Source: Antrodiella citrinella
Taxonomy: Eukaryota; Basidiomycota; Agaricomycetes; Polyporales; Steccherinaceae
DNA: 64,000 nt
Assembly (NCBI GenBank): GCA_004802725.1
Contig: SGPM01000087.1
Coordinates: 1 to 64,000, forward strand
Reading direction: 5' to 3'
Shown: piece after piece, positions 20,923 to 31,827 of the stretch
How positions within the stretch are numbered: position 1 is the stretch's first letter
Layout: the number at the start of each line of letters is the position of its first letter
The notes under the pieces: model-generated
What the model was told of the DNA's origin: nothing
Seen by the model: only the letters and a program-made list of their open reading frames with translations
The model's database searches: none
Made by a program: the position numbers and the translations under genes

Positions 20923-23900
20923 TTAGAGTTTCGCCTTGAGAGCTCCACCCGGGTTTGTGAGCGTTGCGCCCGCAGCGATGAGAACGATGCTGTTCCTTTC
21001 TTTCACTTTGGTAGCTGTAGACGACAAATTGATCAGCAAACGTGGGCATGTGACAAAGGTGTATCATATCAGGGACGTACTGAAGAGGACCTTAGCGCCT
21101 TCCTTCCACATCTCCGTTACCAAGGTCTCGCCGGGGTATACAACACCAGCGAACCTGAAACGTCCCATGAGTGAACCCAGATTCGGACAGGAACTGAAGA
21201 AGAAATACACATACCGAACTTTAATGTCTTCGAATTGCCCGAAGCTCTTGACTACATGTTTGCCAGCGATACCCATGGTGCAAAGGCCTAAAATGGCAAC
21301 ATGAGGGAACGAACTCGGCGGTGGTCGGGTTGAGCAATGGAAAAACACATACCATGCAGGATGGGCTTGTCAAATCCGCCGATGGCTGCAAATTCTGGGA
21401 GAATCTAGAGTAATCGAGAGTGAGACTCGACGTAGTAAGAACGACGGTGATGAAGCTTACATGCAGAGGGTTGCGGTCGGCGTTCAAGCTATGGGAGACG
21501 GACTCCGTGAGTCTCATGACGCGGTCATCTGGCAGAACTCGCTCACCGGTACAAAGCAGCTTGAGTTGGCAGCGTTTTCTCCTCTATGACAGCATCAGGA
21601 CTACGTTTTGGTGGTGTGTTAGCAGCAGTCGCGGGACCTCGGTCTATGTGTTCCAGGATCACGCGTTAACACAAATGACCACACATACTCCAAAATTGCG
21701 TAGAACTCGCCTTTGCCTGCTCGCTTCCCGCCAAATCCACCCGCGCCACGTATGAATACCGTGGACGTGTTCTCGAAAATGACCTTGCCGGTTGCCTTGT
21801 CCTTCGTTTCAACAACAGTCGTTACTGCGGCGGCCTTGCCCTTGTCCAGAACCTCCAAAATCCTGTGCAAAGAACGTTGAACATGCGTTTCGGTGGATCA
21901 TGACACCAGGTGAGCACTCACCGTGCCTCGTTTATCGTCTCGCCGCTCAGAGGTATCGGAGCCTTAATTGCGAGATATTGTTCACCGTGAAGTAATTTGG
22001 CCTGCACGTAAATGGTCGGTGTCAGTCACACGCAAAATAGTCACAAATAATAAAGCGGAGACTGACGGGATTGTAGTTTGGTAGCCAGTCCAGAGGGATG
22101 GTGAAGCTCGTCTCAAATTGCGGGATAACACCAAACGTAGGCAACGCCGCAAAGTCCTCCGAATTTTCAAATGTCCACTGTAACTCCTGCTCGGTGGCAC
22201 CGATACTGAGATTGTACAAAATGATATCCTTTTCGGTGTAGCTAAAGGTTTGAGGTTCGATCGGAACCTGCTTAGCCTTGGCGACCAGCTCAGAGTCCTC
22301 GGGATCAGCATGTGCTGAGCTTCCAACTTTATTCGCAAAGTTCTCGGCCATCTGTTCGAAAGCTTCCGTCGTCGTCGAAGGATGTGTCGCTCTGCCATCG
22401 TCTAGAACGAACATGATCAGTCATGGGATAAGCATTGTGACAAGCCAAGCATCTCCTACCAAAGTTGCCAATGACATCCCATTTCTCGACGATGTCTTCA
22501 GGTGTCAGAGGCTTGTTGATAGGGAAGCCATGTCCGCCGGCCCTCTGCCAGCGTGTCTGAGCAGCCCAACCACCCATGATCTCAAACAGTTGACCCGAAG
22601 TTTCCTCGTTCGCGTCGCTGACGAGGTAACCTACGATAGGCGCAATGTAATCTGGCTTGAAGGCATCGACCATCTCCTGCGGCCAGATCGTTGATGTCAT
22701 GGCAGTACCCGCTGAGGGTGCAATGGTGTTCACGAGGATGTTGTACTTGCGACCCTCAAACGACAATGCACGACTGAAGCCCAGGATTGCGGCTTTGGCG
22801 GTGGAGTACTATCAGAGGGGTCAGATACACGCTGCAAGCATGATACAGGTGAGTGAGCGTGATACATACATTAGCCTGTCCGAAGTTACCATCTACAAGT
22901 CGTCAGTAACAATCACTGGGTTGGTTCATACTTGCACTTACAGATCCCGACCTGCGAAGCAGTTGTTACGATACGGCCGTACTTTTGCTTCAAGAAGATC
23001 GGCCAGACAGCCTTTACACACTTGTACGTTCCCTTCAAATGGACAGCCATAACGGCATCCCACTCAGCGTCGGTCATCGAGGTGAAACTCTTATCACGCA
23101 AGATTCCAGCATTGGCAATCAAGACATGCACGCCTCCAAATTTCTCTAGAGCGACCTTGACGATGCCTTCACCATCTTCAGCGGTAGTGACTGCTGCTGC
23201 TGCCTTGCCACCAGCTATGCACGTATAATGAGCCAAAGACCGTAGAACAAATAGGTGAAGGTGACGTACCATCGGTGATCTCAGACACGACGGCGTTTGC
23301 ACCCTTCTCACTGACATCATTGACCACGACATTCGCGCCAAGACGACTGAACATGAGTGCATATGCGCGTCCGAGACCTTGACCCGCGCCCGTAATGATC
23401 ACTGTCTTCCCATCAAACCTGACTTCAGGTGATGATTGGACGTTCGTGGGAACCTTCAAGGCGACTTCCAAGATTGCCTAACGTACAACATAAGCAGATA
23501 TACGATAGGGACAACTGTGAAACACCATACCTGAGGATTGAAGTCTTCTAATCCTGCAGGACTGGGATTACGTCCATCAGCTGTCAGTCTTCATGATGAA
23601 CGAGTAGATGCTCACTGATCTGCGTCAGTGAAGTCGGTAATCTTCGCCCAGTTCGCTTTGACCGCAGAGGGTGTGAATGACGCGTCGGGTTTCATAATAG
23701 CACCCTTGCTTCGTTCCCATCTGATCTCAGCACAATATCCTGCTCCGACTTCATAGACCTTGCCATTCGCATCAGGTCCGTCGGGGTGCGTGACGGCAAG
23801 AACGAAAGGAGCAACCATATCAGGCTGCCAAATGTTTGAGTTATAGCCGGATGTATGAGTAGTCAAGAATGAGCCTCACCTTGAATTGAGCCAACAATTC

Positions 23901-24809
23901 AGGCGGCATGACGGTCTCAGTCATGGGCGACGCGGCAATCTGTAGTATCAACCCAATCAGACTATCTTCTGTTGCAACACAACTTCTAAGACTTACCGGG
24001 GCGATTGCTATTGTCTTGATACCATACTTTGCACCCTCTCGTGCCAACGTCTTAGTGAACGCGACAAGACCCATCTTTGCCGCACTGTAGTTGGTCTGTC
24101 CAAAGTTTCCTGTTTCCCCAGTCATTGTCATTAACGGGATCTAATTGAGACTCGTGAATACAAACCATATAGTCCTGCAGCTGACGTAGTGTTGACGATC
24201 CGTCCAAACTTCTGTTTCCTGAATATGGGCCAAACGGCTTTGCTGACGGAGTACGCTCCCCTCAGATGTACTGCCTGAACAGCATCAAACTCCTGATCTG
24301 TCATGTTTCGGAACCTAGATTTCTTATAAATTCACAGTCGGGGCATGAATACGATTAAAACTGACCCTTTGTCCCGTAGAATACCGGCATTGTTGATCAG
24401 GATGGTGACACCTCCGAACGCATCCACCGCCGCCTTCACAATGGCTGCGCCGTCGGTGACTACGTTGTTCGTGTTCGCTACGGCTTTACCGCCAGCTATA
24501 ATGAACCCAATTGCAACCGCACGTCAGAAGAGGTTTCCCCATATAGCTAATTATAGGAGCGCACCTTTGGTGATTTCATCTACGACTTTCTGCGCCGCCG
24601 CCTGGCTGACATCGCTCACAAGTACATTCGCCCCCCTCGCTGCATAAAACAACGAATAACTACGTCGTTAGACATCAAGTCAAAAGACAGCATCTTGCAT
24701 CAGCAAGTGAACATTGACCCCCGGATGTACGCGACACTCACGTCCTTCCCAAACCCCCTCCAGCACCCGTGATAACCACGGTGTGTCCTTTGAACGAAAG
24801 TTGCGACAT
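20923..24809 (-). CDS. FOX2: Peroxisomal multifunctional beta-oxidation enzyme Fox2 (hydratase-dehydrogenase)
   Basis: Catalyses 2-enoyl-CoA hydration and (3R)-hydroxyacyl-CoA dehydrogenation in peroxisomal fatty acid oxidation. The ATG at 24,809 gives [20 protein letters not shown], a Rossmann glycine motif opening dehydrogenase domain A. Its active-site NYSAAK is near 24,080. Domain B ([15 protein letters not shown] near 23,390) has its own NAG (near 23,125) and YSTAK (near 22,800). The C-terminal hydratase-2 hot-dog domain carries the catalytic ADRNPLH (near 21,470) and KPILHG (near 21,355). It ends GGALKAKL then TAA; AKL is a peroxisomal targeting signal type 1. There is no SCP2 domain, as in yeast Fox2 and unlike mammalian HSD17B4. 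Around fifteen short introns are needed; all three catalytic units are intact. Length is about 900 residues, the family norm. Confidence 0.93.
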
Positions 24810-25235
24810 TTAGAGAAATAGGATATGAGAAGAAACGTCGCGAGAAAATGGGTTGACAATGCAGTAGAGACCGGAGCTCACTTATAGCCAACTTGGTTCC
24901 CGTTTAGGCGCCTGATGCCACCGCATGTGATTATCTTCTGCTAAGGTCGCTCACGATATTTCACATGACAGTCACTGCGTTCACGCCCCTTGTAGGAGAG
25001 GTTCACGTTAGGTTCACGTAGATGTTGTATCAAGGCAAATAAGAGGGTCTTCGTAGGACCTCGCGGGACCCGCTCCACCAGATCTACCTAGACCTACGCA
25101 CACCTGCGCACAAACAAAGGCCTCTAAAAGTGTGACAGAAGTCGTCAAGTTCATAAAGATACATCAGAAATAAACAAAGGAAACGTAGCGTAGCCTATAG
25201 ATGAACGTGGAATGCTACAGCCGGGGTATAACAAA
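24810..25235. promoter_or_regulatory. Fox2 promoter region with direct repeat
   Basis: These 426 bases separate the Fox2 start (minus) from the stop of the antiporter (minus). A 10-bp direct repeat AGGTTCACGT occurs at 24,999-25,008 and 25,010-25,019, about 190-210 bp upstream of the Fox2 ATG. A related GTTCACGCC is at 24,979-24,987. Regulation by fatty acids is plausible but only inferred. Confidence 0.45.
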
Positions 25236-28200
25236 TCATGCGTTGCATGCCTGCAACACCAACAAGCTTGTATTCGCGTTCGTCGATGCAAACGCAGCAC
25301 CAACGTCTCCAAGTGTCTTCGGAAGCTCCGTACCAACAGCCACTCCACGCTCAGAGAACAACTCGCGCAGCTCAACACTATGCGACTCCACCGCCATACG
25401 TCTCGACCGACCGACGGCAACCATGACGCGAGAATGTGAGCTGTACTGGTTGATGACGGCCGTCGCGACCTCCAGTATCGAATGCAGAGGTCGTGTGGAT
25501 GATTGGGATGAGAACACAATACGGTTGACGGCATCGGCGACCTCTGGATCGAAGTTGCGCGTGAAACGGTCCCACAGCATGTTGTCGGCGGTATCAGATG
25601 CGAGGCGAGTTTGGGTGTCTCGGGCACCGTAGATGGTGTCAGGGAATGCAGACTGCGAGATATCAATGGTAAGTTTCAGACAAAACAGATGTGACATGAC
25701 AAAGACGTACGTTGTGGGGACTTGAGAGAGCATGAAGTTGATGCGCATGAGCCTTCTCCTCCTCAATCGAGTCATTCGGAGTGAGAGTGTCGACCTTGTT
25801 GAATCGTACAACAGTGGCGCTAACGGAAGGGTTCATGCATAGTTGCACGACGAACGAGAGGGCCAATCGATCGTCTTGTCCGCCAAAGAAGGGAAGGAAT
25901 ATGCGCTGCGCTGAGTGACCAGGATACGATTCGGACAGACCGTGGTCAATAAAGAGCGCGACGTCTGCGGGAGTTTCATTGAAGACCCTGCGAATGAATT
26001 GCGTATGCACGACTGCAGTGTCCCGTCCGCTTGACTGATTGCCGAAGAGCTTCTCGAAGGGAGTCAAAGGGGACGATCGTGTCGCTGACGACAATACTAC
26101 ATCTTCGCCAGAGCCACTCCAAGGCAGAATAACAAGCTGCGACGATGTCTCCTTCACGTGTTTGGCAACGTAATGGGGGAACTCTTCAAAGGGTAGAATG
26201 TTCAGGGATGAGGAAACGGAGACCTTGTTGAGGTATCCGAACGTGCGCACAACAGAGATCAGAGGATCGCTTTGTACGAGCGAAGCAGACTCTTGTGACT
26301 TGAGCACATCGGACGTACGTTCTGTGAGCTCGATGAGGCGTAGGGCTTGGATGGAGACTGGTTTGCGTGAAGAATTGAAGTCGGCATCATATGATAGCTC
26401 TGGCTGTATCTCAGGACCCTTCTCCTTCTCGTGCCCATTGGAAGACGAATCAGCAAAGGCGGCAGCGTGAGGGTTGGAAGACCTGAGGAGCTGCATGATT
26501 GTCATGACGGCGGGTAGTTCTTCCATCTTCTCCAGTACCACGGCGAATCTGCTCTTGAACACATCTTCTAGCCCATTGACATCTTTCTCAGCCTGAGGGG
26601 AATTATCTCTGGCAGCTGGAAGATCTCGGGTGAGAATTGGACCATCGCGAGTGCGGTATTTCTCGGGTAGAATCCACAAAACGAGCGGGGTGGTCATGAA
26701 AGTGACAACCAAAGCGTGCAGGACAAACATCGAGAATGTCCGAGTATCCAGGATATTCGCAGACAGGCCGACATTGAGAACGATGAGCTCGACGAGTCTG
26801 TCAAGAGGTATTAGACAGAAATACTGAGCGCTATAATGACTCCACGTACCCCTTGCAACTCATCAACACACCAACAGCGCCTGATTCACGGAGATTGAAA
26901 CCAGTCAACTTAGCTGCAGTGAAGCAGCCAAGGAACTTGGAGAAGAAGGCGACCACTATGATAAGAATAGTGTATCCCCATGTTTTTCCAGTGTTCAAGG
27001 TACCCAGATTGGTCTTGAGTCCCGAGAGCGCGAAGTACTATGTTTCAGTAATCACTGTCAGTGGCAATCATGATCCGGTACTAGCGCTGCAGCATACCAG
27101 AGGAAGGAACACTACAGCGACAATATCTTCGATCTTCTCCAAGATAGCGATAGCGAGGCCGTTATCATGGGGTATCACTAGACCGGCCAAGAAACCACCT
27201 TAGGAAGAAAGAGATGAGCTGGCGGTACAAACAGAGGAGAGCAGGTAAACTTACCAAAGATGGGGTGTACACCAATGATGTCCGTGAAGAAAGCGGAGAA
27301 GAACACGAGTATCATTGTCAATGTCATGATGGACAGTGTTGGTTTTCCGTTCTCCAAACTCCCAGAACGGCGAGCTGCCCAGCGGAAGGCCCATTTCACG
27401 GGAAACAATAGGAAGATCGTATAGCCAGCAGCAGTGAGCAGAATCCACAATGCGTCGAGTCCTGAACCGGAGTTGACAAGAGCAACAGTAAGTGCCAACA
27501 GAATCCATCCAACAACCTGTGATGAACGTGAGTACTGCAATGTGATTGGACTGTGCCACGGATACGTACATCGTTGCCAACACCCGCCGAGAGAACCACC
27601 ACGCCCACGGTAGTATCAAGAAGTCTTGTAGCTGTCAAGATACGACATAATACGGGGAAGGCCGTGATACCGATAGCCACTGCGACGAAAAGCACGAATT
27701 GACCGAACTTGACGCCGGGGTCAATGAACTCATGATAGATGGGAATGGCGAGAGCCGCGCCCAACCCGAGGGGGATGATTAGCCCGGCGGCAGAGATGGC
27801 CATGGACGATCGAACATTGCGTTTGAGGAGCCGAACGTCGACCTCCAGACCGATCAAGAACAAGAACAGGACCAGGCCAATGTTGGCTGTAAGGGTTAGA
27901 TTCGCGAGCGATGCGGTAGGAAAGATTGCGTTTGAGAATCCAGGGATATGGCCCATGACCGAGGGGCCCAAAAGAACACCGCCAATGACCTCTGCAATGA
28001 CTCGAGGTTGGCGGATCTGAGAACCGATGGTGGCGAGGAGCTGCGTCATAGCAATAATAACGACTGCATTCCGGATTCGCCGTTGAGCCATACCAACAAA
28101 GAACGAAGAAGAAGCACATACTAAGCTGGATGATCCATACTTTGATTGGGTCACTAGGGTCGTACGTTGCAGGGTTAACACCCGCGAAGATTCCAGCCTG

Positions 28201-28328
28201 GGCAGAATGAGTTACAGGCAGCGAGACCAGGGTTCAAAGGGGCAACATACCTGCTCCGGAGCTGCAGTTTCCGCCCTGCGCATGAGCGCACTACCTAGCT
28301 CTTGGAAATGCCTTGCGAATGCCCCCAT
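25236..28328 (-). CDS. Kha1-type cation/H+ antiporter (CPA2 family)
   Basis: Monovalent cation/proton exchanger, expected in Golgi or endosomal membranes, in the KefB/Kha1 group of CPA2. The ATG at 28,328 gives [20 protein letters not shown]; the second exon gives [20 protein letters not shown]. The membrane domain has about twelve hydrophobic segments (28,130-26,640). Signature pieces include [49 protein letters not shown] (with the paired acidic residue) and [20 protein letters not shown]. After the last segment ([11 protein letters not shown]) comes a long cytosolic tail of about 450 residues with universal-stress-like folds ([15 protein letters not shown] and [12 protein letters not shown]), as in fungal Kha1 and plant CHX proteins. 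It ends LLVLQACNA then TGA. About seven introns; length about 880 residues. Ion preference (K+ versus Na+) cannot be read from sequence. Confidence 0.9.
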
Positions 28329-29260
28329 CGTGGATGGATTGGGTCGCGTTCTGGCCTTGGGGGATGGGGGTAAGAGCAGAGAGAGACGGCCTGAGATGAA
28401 TGGCTGCAGCGGCTAGTCTTTCAATAGTAACCGGCGCCTAATATTTATGCACCAGTGGCGTCTATTGTGCGTGCCTTGATCGGAGGCGGTGCATCTTCAA
28501 TTGGTCAACCATTTGTCGAGCTTGGAAACACAACTTCTACTTTGTCTACTTTTGTCTCTTCTCATGGCGCGCAAGAGGTCTACGCACGTATCATAACGTT
28601 GCTCATGGACGACTGAACCGACATCAGTTGAGACCAAAACATAACATTGTTAGCTAGTAGCGGTCACTGAAACGAGTCGCATTCACAGCTATAACCTCGA
28701 TACTTATGGTCTTGTCATGTGGATCGGCGAACACACTGACCCCACGTTGCAAGGCGTCCTCGTCGGCCGCACTGTCGGTGAGTGAGTGAGTATGAGCGTA
28801 TCACCCGATTTCAGGTACATTAGCTCAACTTCGAGCAAGCGGCGCAGTCTGTGGGCACTAGGTTGTCGCACTCTATGGAATCCTAGAGGACATCAAAGCG
28901 GTCTGCAATATCAACGACAGACTAGCTCTTTCAAGTTCGTACAATTGACCAACATGAATGTTGAATGTTGAACCCGCAAAAGAGCATTCACTGGAGTCAA
29001 ATAAATGCTTTCCACTTCAAACATGGGTGAGCGCAAGGTGATCGTTCTGCTTTTGTTCTGTCAGCGTCGGGGGTTCTCTGTCTGAGCGCCGGGCCCTTGT
29101 TTGGATTCGGGCACGTCTCATCCTTGTCTCGTCCAGTACTTATAACGACTGATGGAACCTCTAAGGCCAGTCCAATGCTCTGCGTGTTGCCCGCGACCGT
29201 CTCCGCTGAACGTCACATTTGTGGACCCTCTCCCAATCGGGCTAGCAGCGCTCTTGATCA
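28329..29260. other. Intergenic: antiporter promoter
   Basis: This lies upstream of the minus-strand antiporter. I see no supported gene. Open frames are short and have no recognisable product. A T-rich tract near 28,540-28,560 and an AT-rich core near 28,438-28,450 are the only compositional features. Confidence 0.45.
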
Positions 29261-29299
29261 TGATTACTCCCTCTCGAGACTCCAACTTTTCCAAACAGT

Positions 29300-29952
29300 C
29301 TTTGCCCGCCTCCCTATGGGTCTTGGCTTCACCATCCCTATCGAGATTTGCGAGAGGATCATCGATTTCGTCGCCGGCGATGTCCAGTTACGGTTACAGA
29401 ATTGACCCCTGCCCATTGCGCCCTCGTCTGTCGGGCGTGGCTCCCCCGATATCGCTTTCAGCTGAACCCGGCATCTATCCAACTTCACTCTCGCCAGGAC
29501 CTTGAATCCTTCTCCCGATTCCTCGCTTCCTCTCCACACTTTGTGTCTAAACTTCAACGGCTATATTGACATGGCTGTGAGGAAGGCAGGATCTCCGCCA
29601 ACGACTCATGGATTCTTACGGCATATTCGCGCTTCCCCCGCTCCCAAACCTCGAACAACTCTCGCTCCGCGATGTTGACTTGACACATCAGCACCCCACC
29701 ATCTACAGAAGGTATTCCGATGTCGACTTCGTCGCAGCTGACTCTGCCACACTCAGACTTGAGCGGGTTTCATGCCGCCATTTTTCCCAAATTATTCGTC
29801 TGGTGCTTGCGACCCGAGCATCTAAGCTCGACATAAAACACTGTCCTCTCACACTACCCTCACCTGACAGTACGATTCTCGACAGGATGACCCCACGTAA
29901 CACTTGGCTCACGGCGATATTTATAACATACCGCATCATGGACTCTCCTTAA
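29300..29952 (+). pseudogene. F-box protein pseudogene
   Basis: A recognisable F-box-like start (FTIPIEICERIIDFVAGD, 29,327-29,382) runs in one frame to a TGA at about 29,403. The matching continuation (PAHCALVCRAWLPRYRFQLN, from about 29,418) is in another frame, with no room for a real intron between them. That frame ends at an in-frame TGA after KLQRLY (29,568-29,570), although HGCEEGRISANDSWILTAY continues beyond the stop. The frame then changes again into ALPPLPNLEQLSLRDVDLTH (from about 29,626), which stays open to 29,952. Together these resemble the N-terminal half of the large agaricomycete F-box family, broken by at least two frameshifts and a stop. Nothing recognisable follows. Sequencing error cannot explain three lesions easily, so I call it a pseudogene. 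Confidence 0.7.
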
Positions 29953-30512
29953 TTTGCCCTCATGCTGGAACCTAGATTATCCGAGTCTTATATCCCTGAC
30001 AAGGCCTGACACTCTTAGTTGATGAGGAAGTACGTCACGGAATTTCGACATTCTCATCATAGACGTATGTAGTCCACAAAGGAATTCTGTCCTCTCATGA
30101 TCACCTGCTGAAGTCCTTCGATCCACCGCAGCACACAAACCTACACCCTGCCTTGTGTCTTCCTTCCTTCAGAGAATATGTATAGATTACATATTACGAA
30201 GTCCGATTACTGCTTATATACTCATGACGGATCCTTGAAGGTTGTGGATACTGACACCCATGTTCAAGTTTGTCTGATAAAAAGCCTTGACGATGATCTC
30301 TAAGCGCTAAACCCAACACGTTGTACCGACATGCTTTGAACGCGTTCACCGTCCTTAGTAGACTCCTTACTTACATTTCTGATTCAGTTTACAGCATCTA
30401 TCTCTCTAAAAACACGCTGCACCGGTGTCAAGCTTACTTAAATCTTCACGACCACGTTCCAGGAATCCCTACTTGAGATCGAAAGTTACATGTCCGAGTC
30501 TCTGCCACTCAC
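29953..30512. other. Intergenic: upstream of the TB2/DP1 gene
   Basis: No gene is seen. It probably contains decayed 3' sequence of the F-box pseudogene and the promoter of the following gene. Confidence 0.4.
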
Positions 30513-31253
30513 ATGCCTTTGATTCTGCCTCTTCTTCGCGCACTTTGGGTCTCGTCCATCGTCTATGACTCGTTCAAGACCCTCAAGCCTCCTCCTCCGT
30601 CCGAGAAAAAGAATGGTAGCAGTGGACAAGGACAGCCGTCCGTGCGCGCTATGAGCCAGCGGAAGAGGAATATGAAGGGGTGTATGACGGTGTGGCTCAT
30701 TTGGGTGCGTCTGAACGCGTTCACTATTCGAATTTGTGCATGATGTGCTGACGGAGATGAACGTCGTGGATGTTAAAGTGCTGTTTTGCGACGTACGAAC
30801 GAACGCTGGATACCGCCGTTGGCATCTTCATCCCGTTCTACGATGAGATCAAGTCCCTCTTGATCCTCTTCTTCCTCGTGACTTCAACACGCGTAAGTTC
30901 TCTCCCTGCATCACTTCAACTCACATCTGAAGCTTGACACCGTGTCGGTCGTACAGGGTGCAGAACCGGTCTACCTACACGTCCTCCGCCCCGCCATAAA
31001 GCCATACACATCCGAGCTGGACGCTCTCATGGACCTCGTGATCGCGCTCGGAGACGTCGCAGTCATGGTCATGGACATACCTCTGTCGTTCGTCGGCATG
31101 TCAATCTCTGAGCCGCCGCAAGACCCGCGACCGCAACCTGGATCTCGAGCCCCGTCTATGGACGATGCCTCAGCACAGCCGGAACCCGTACCCGTGCCGG
31201 TGGAGATATCGGAGCCGTCCGTGGAGGATGATCCTCCGATTCTGAACTTATGA
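30513..31253 (+). CDS. TB2/DP1/HVA22 family membrane-shaping protein
   Basis: Small ER membrane protein of the Yop1/REEP/HVA22 family, which inserts hairpins and shapes tubular membrane. Three exons keep frame: 30,513-30,704 (MPLILPLLRALWVSSIVYDS, FKTLKPPPP), 30,779-30,892 (CCFATYERTLDTAVGIFIPF, YDEIKSLLILFFLVTSTR) and 30,957-31,253 (GAEPVYLHVLRPAIKP...). The pattern Y-x-S-F-K-x-L near the N-terminus, then hydrophobic segments, FIPFYDEIK and GAxxVY, is the TB2/DP1/HVA22 signature. Length is 200 residues. The middle of exon 1 has a Lys/Gly/Ser-rich insertion (residues about 25-50) between the two hydrophobic halves. The tail is Pro/Glu-rich, ending PPILNL then TGA. An additional upstream exon is possible because the first hydrophobic segment is short. 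Confidence 0.78.
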
Positions 31254-31827
31254 GACAGTAAATGTCGATGGTTCTGTAAGCAGTAGGTAGACGTGGTTTT
31301 ATGATTGGGGGTCAGGCATACGGACAGACGGACTACAGACAGACGATGAACCAAGCATAGACCACGCAGTGATCCAGCATTGTCATGAACTATTCTAGCT
31401 ACAATCGAGGTATCTACCAGACATACATTATCGTCAATCAGGGAAGATGAGAGCGAGAATAAGACACAGTCAGATATAAAAGAATGGATGGGTATATAAA
31501 CAACCAAAAACGAACCCCAGTCCGTGTACAGGTGACAAGAACTCAAGCAGAACGCAGAAGATGAAGAAAATGGCGAGTGCACGAATATACATTATACGTG
31601 ACGTTAACGAAAAGGTCTAGTGAAGAAGTAGAGTAGAAGGGCGGACAGAAATAGAATTGTACACGGAAGGCGTGTGTCGTGTCGACCCACCCCTCACTGA
31701 GGTGACTCTACTTACACCTGGACACACAACACTCTTAAGATGATTCACTGTACGCCAAATAGAAATGTCCCGCGGAATAGATATGTCGAATGGTGACATC
31801 GAGTCGATGAAAGAGTGACACGTGGAA
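31254..31827. other. Convergent 3' intergenic region
   Basis: The TB2/DP1 gene (plus) and the Ca2+/H+ exchanger (minus) end towards each other across 574 bases. I see no gene. The antisense open frame at 30,971-31,582 is a shadow of the TB2/DP1 third exon. Confidence 0.5.

Noticed and set aside
24999..25019. Reading the Fox2 promoter repeat as a PPAR-type response element
   Set aside because: Fungi lack nuclear receptors; the AGGTTCA similarity is coincidental even if the repeat is functional.
30971..31582. Minus-strand open frame of 203 codons opposite the TB2/DP1 gene
   Set aside because: Antisense to a well-supported exon, with Ser-rich composition typical of shadows.
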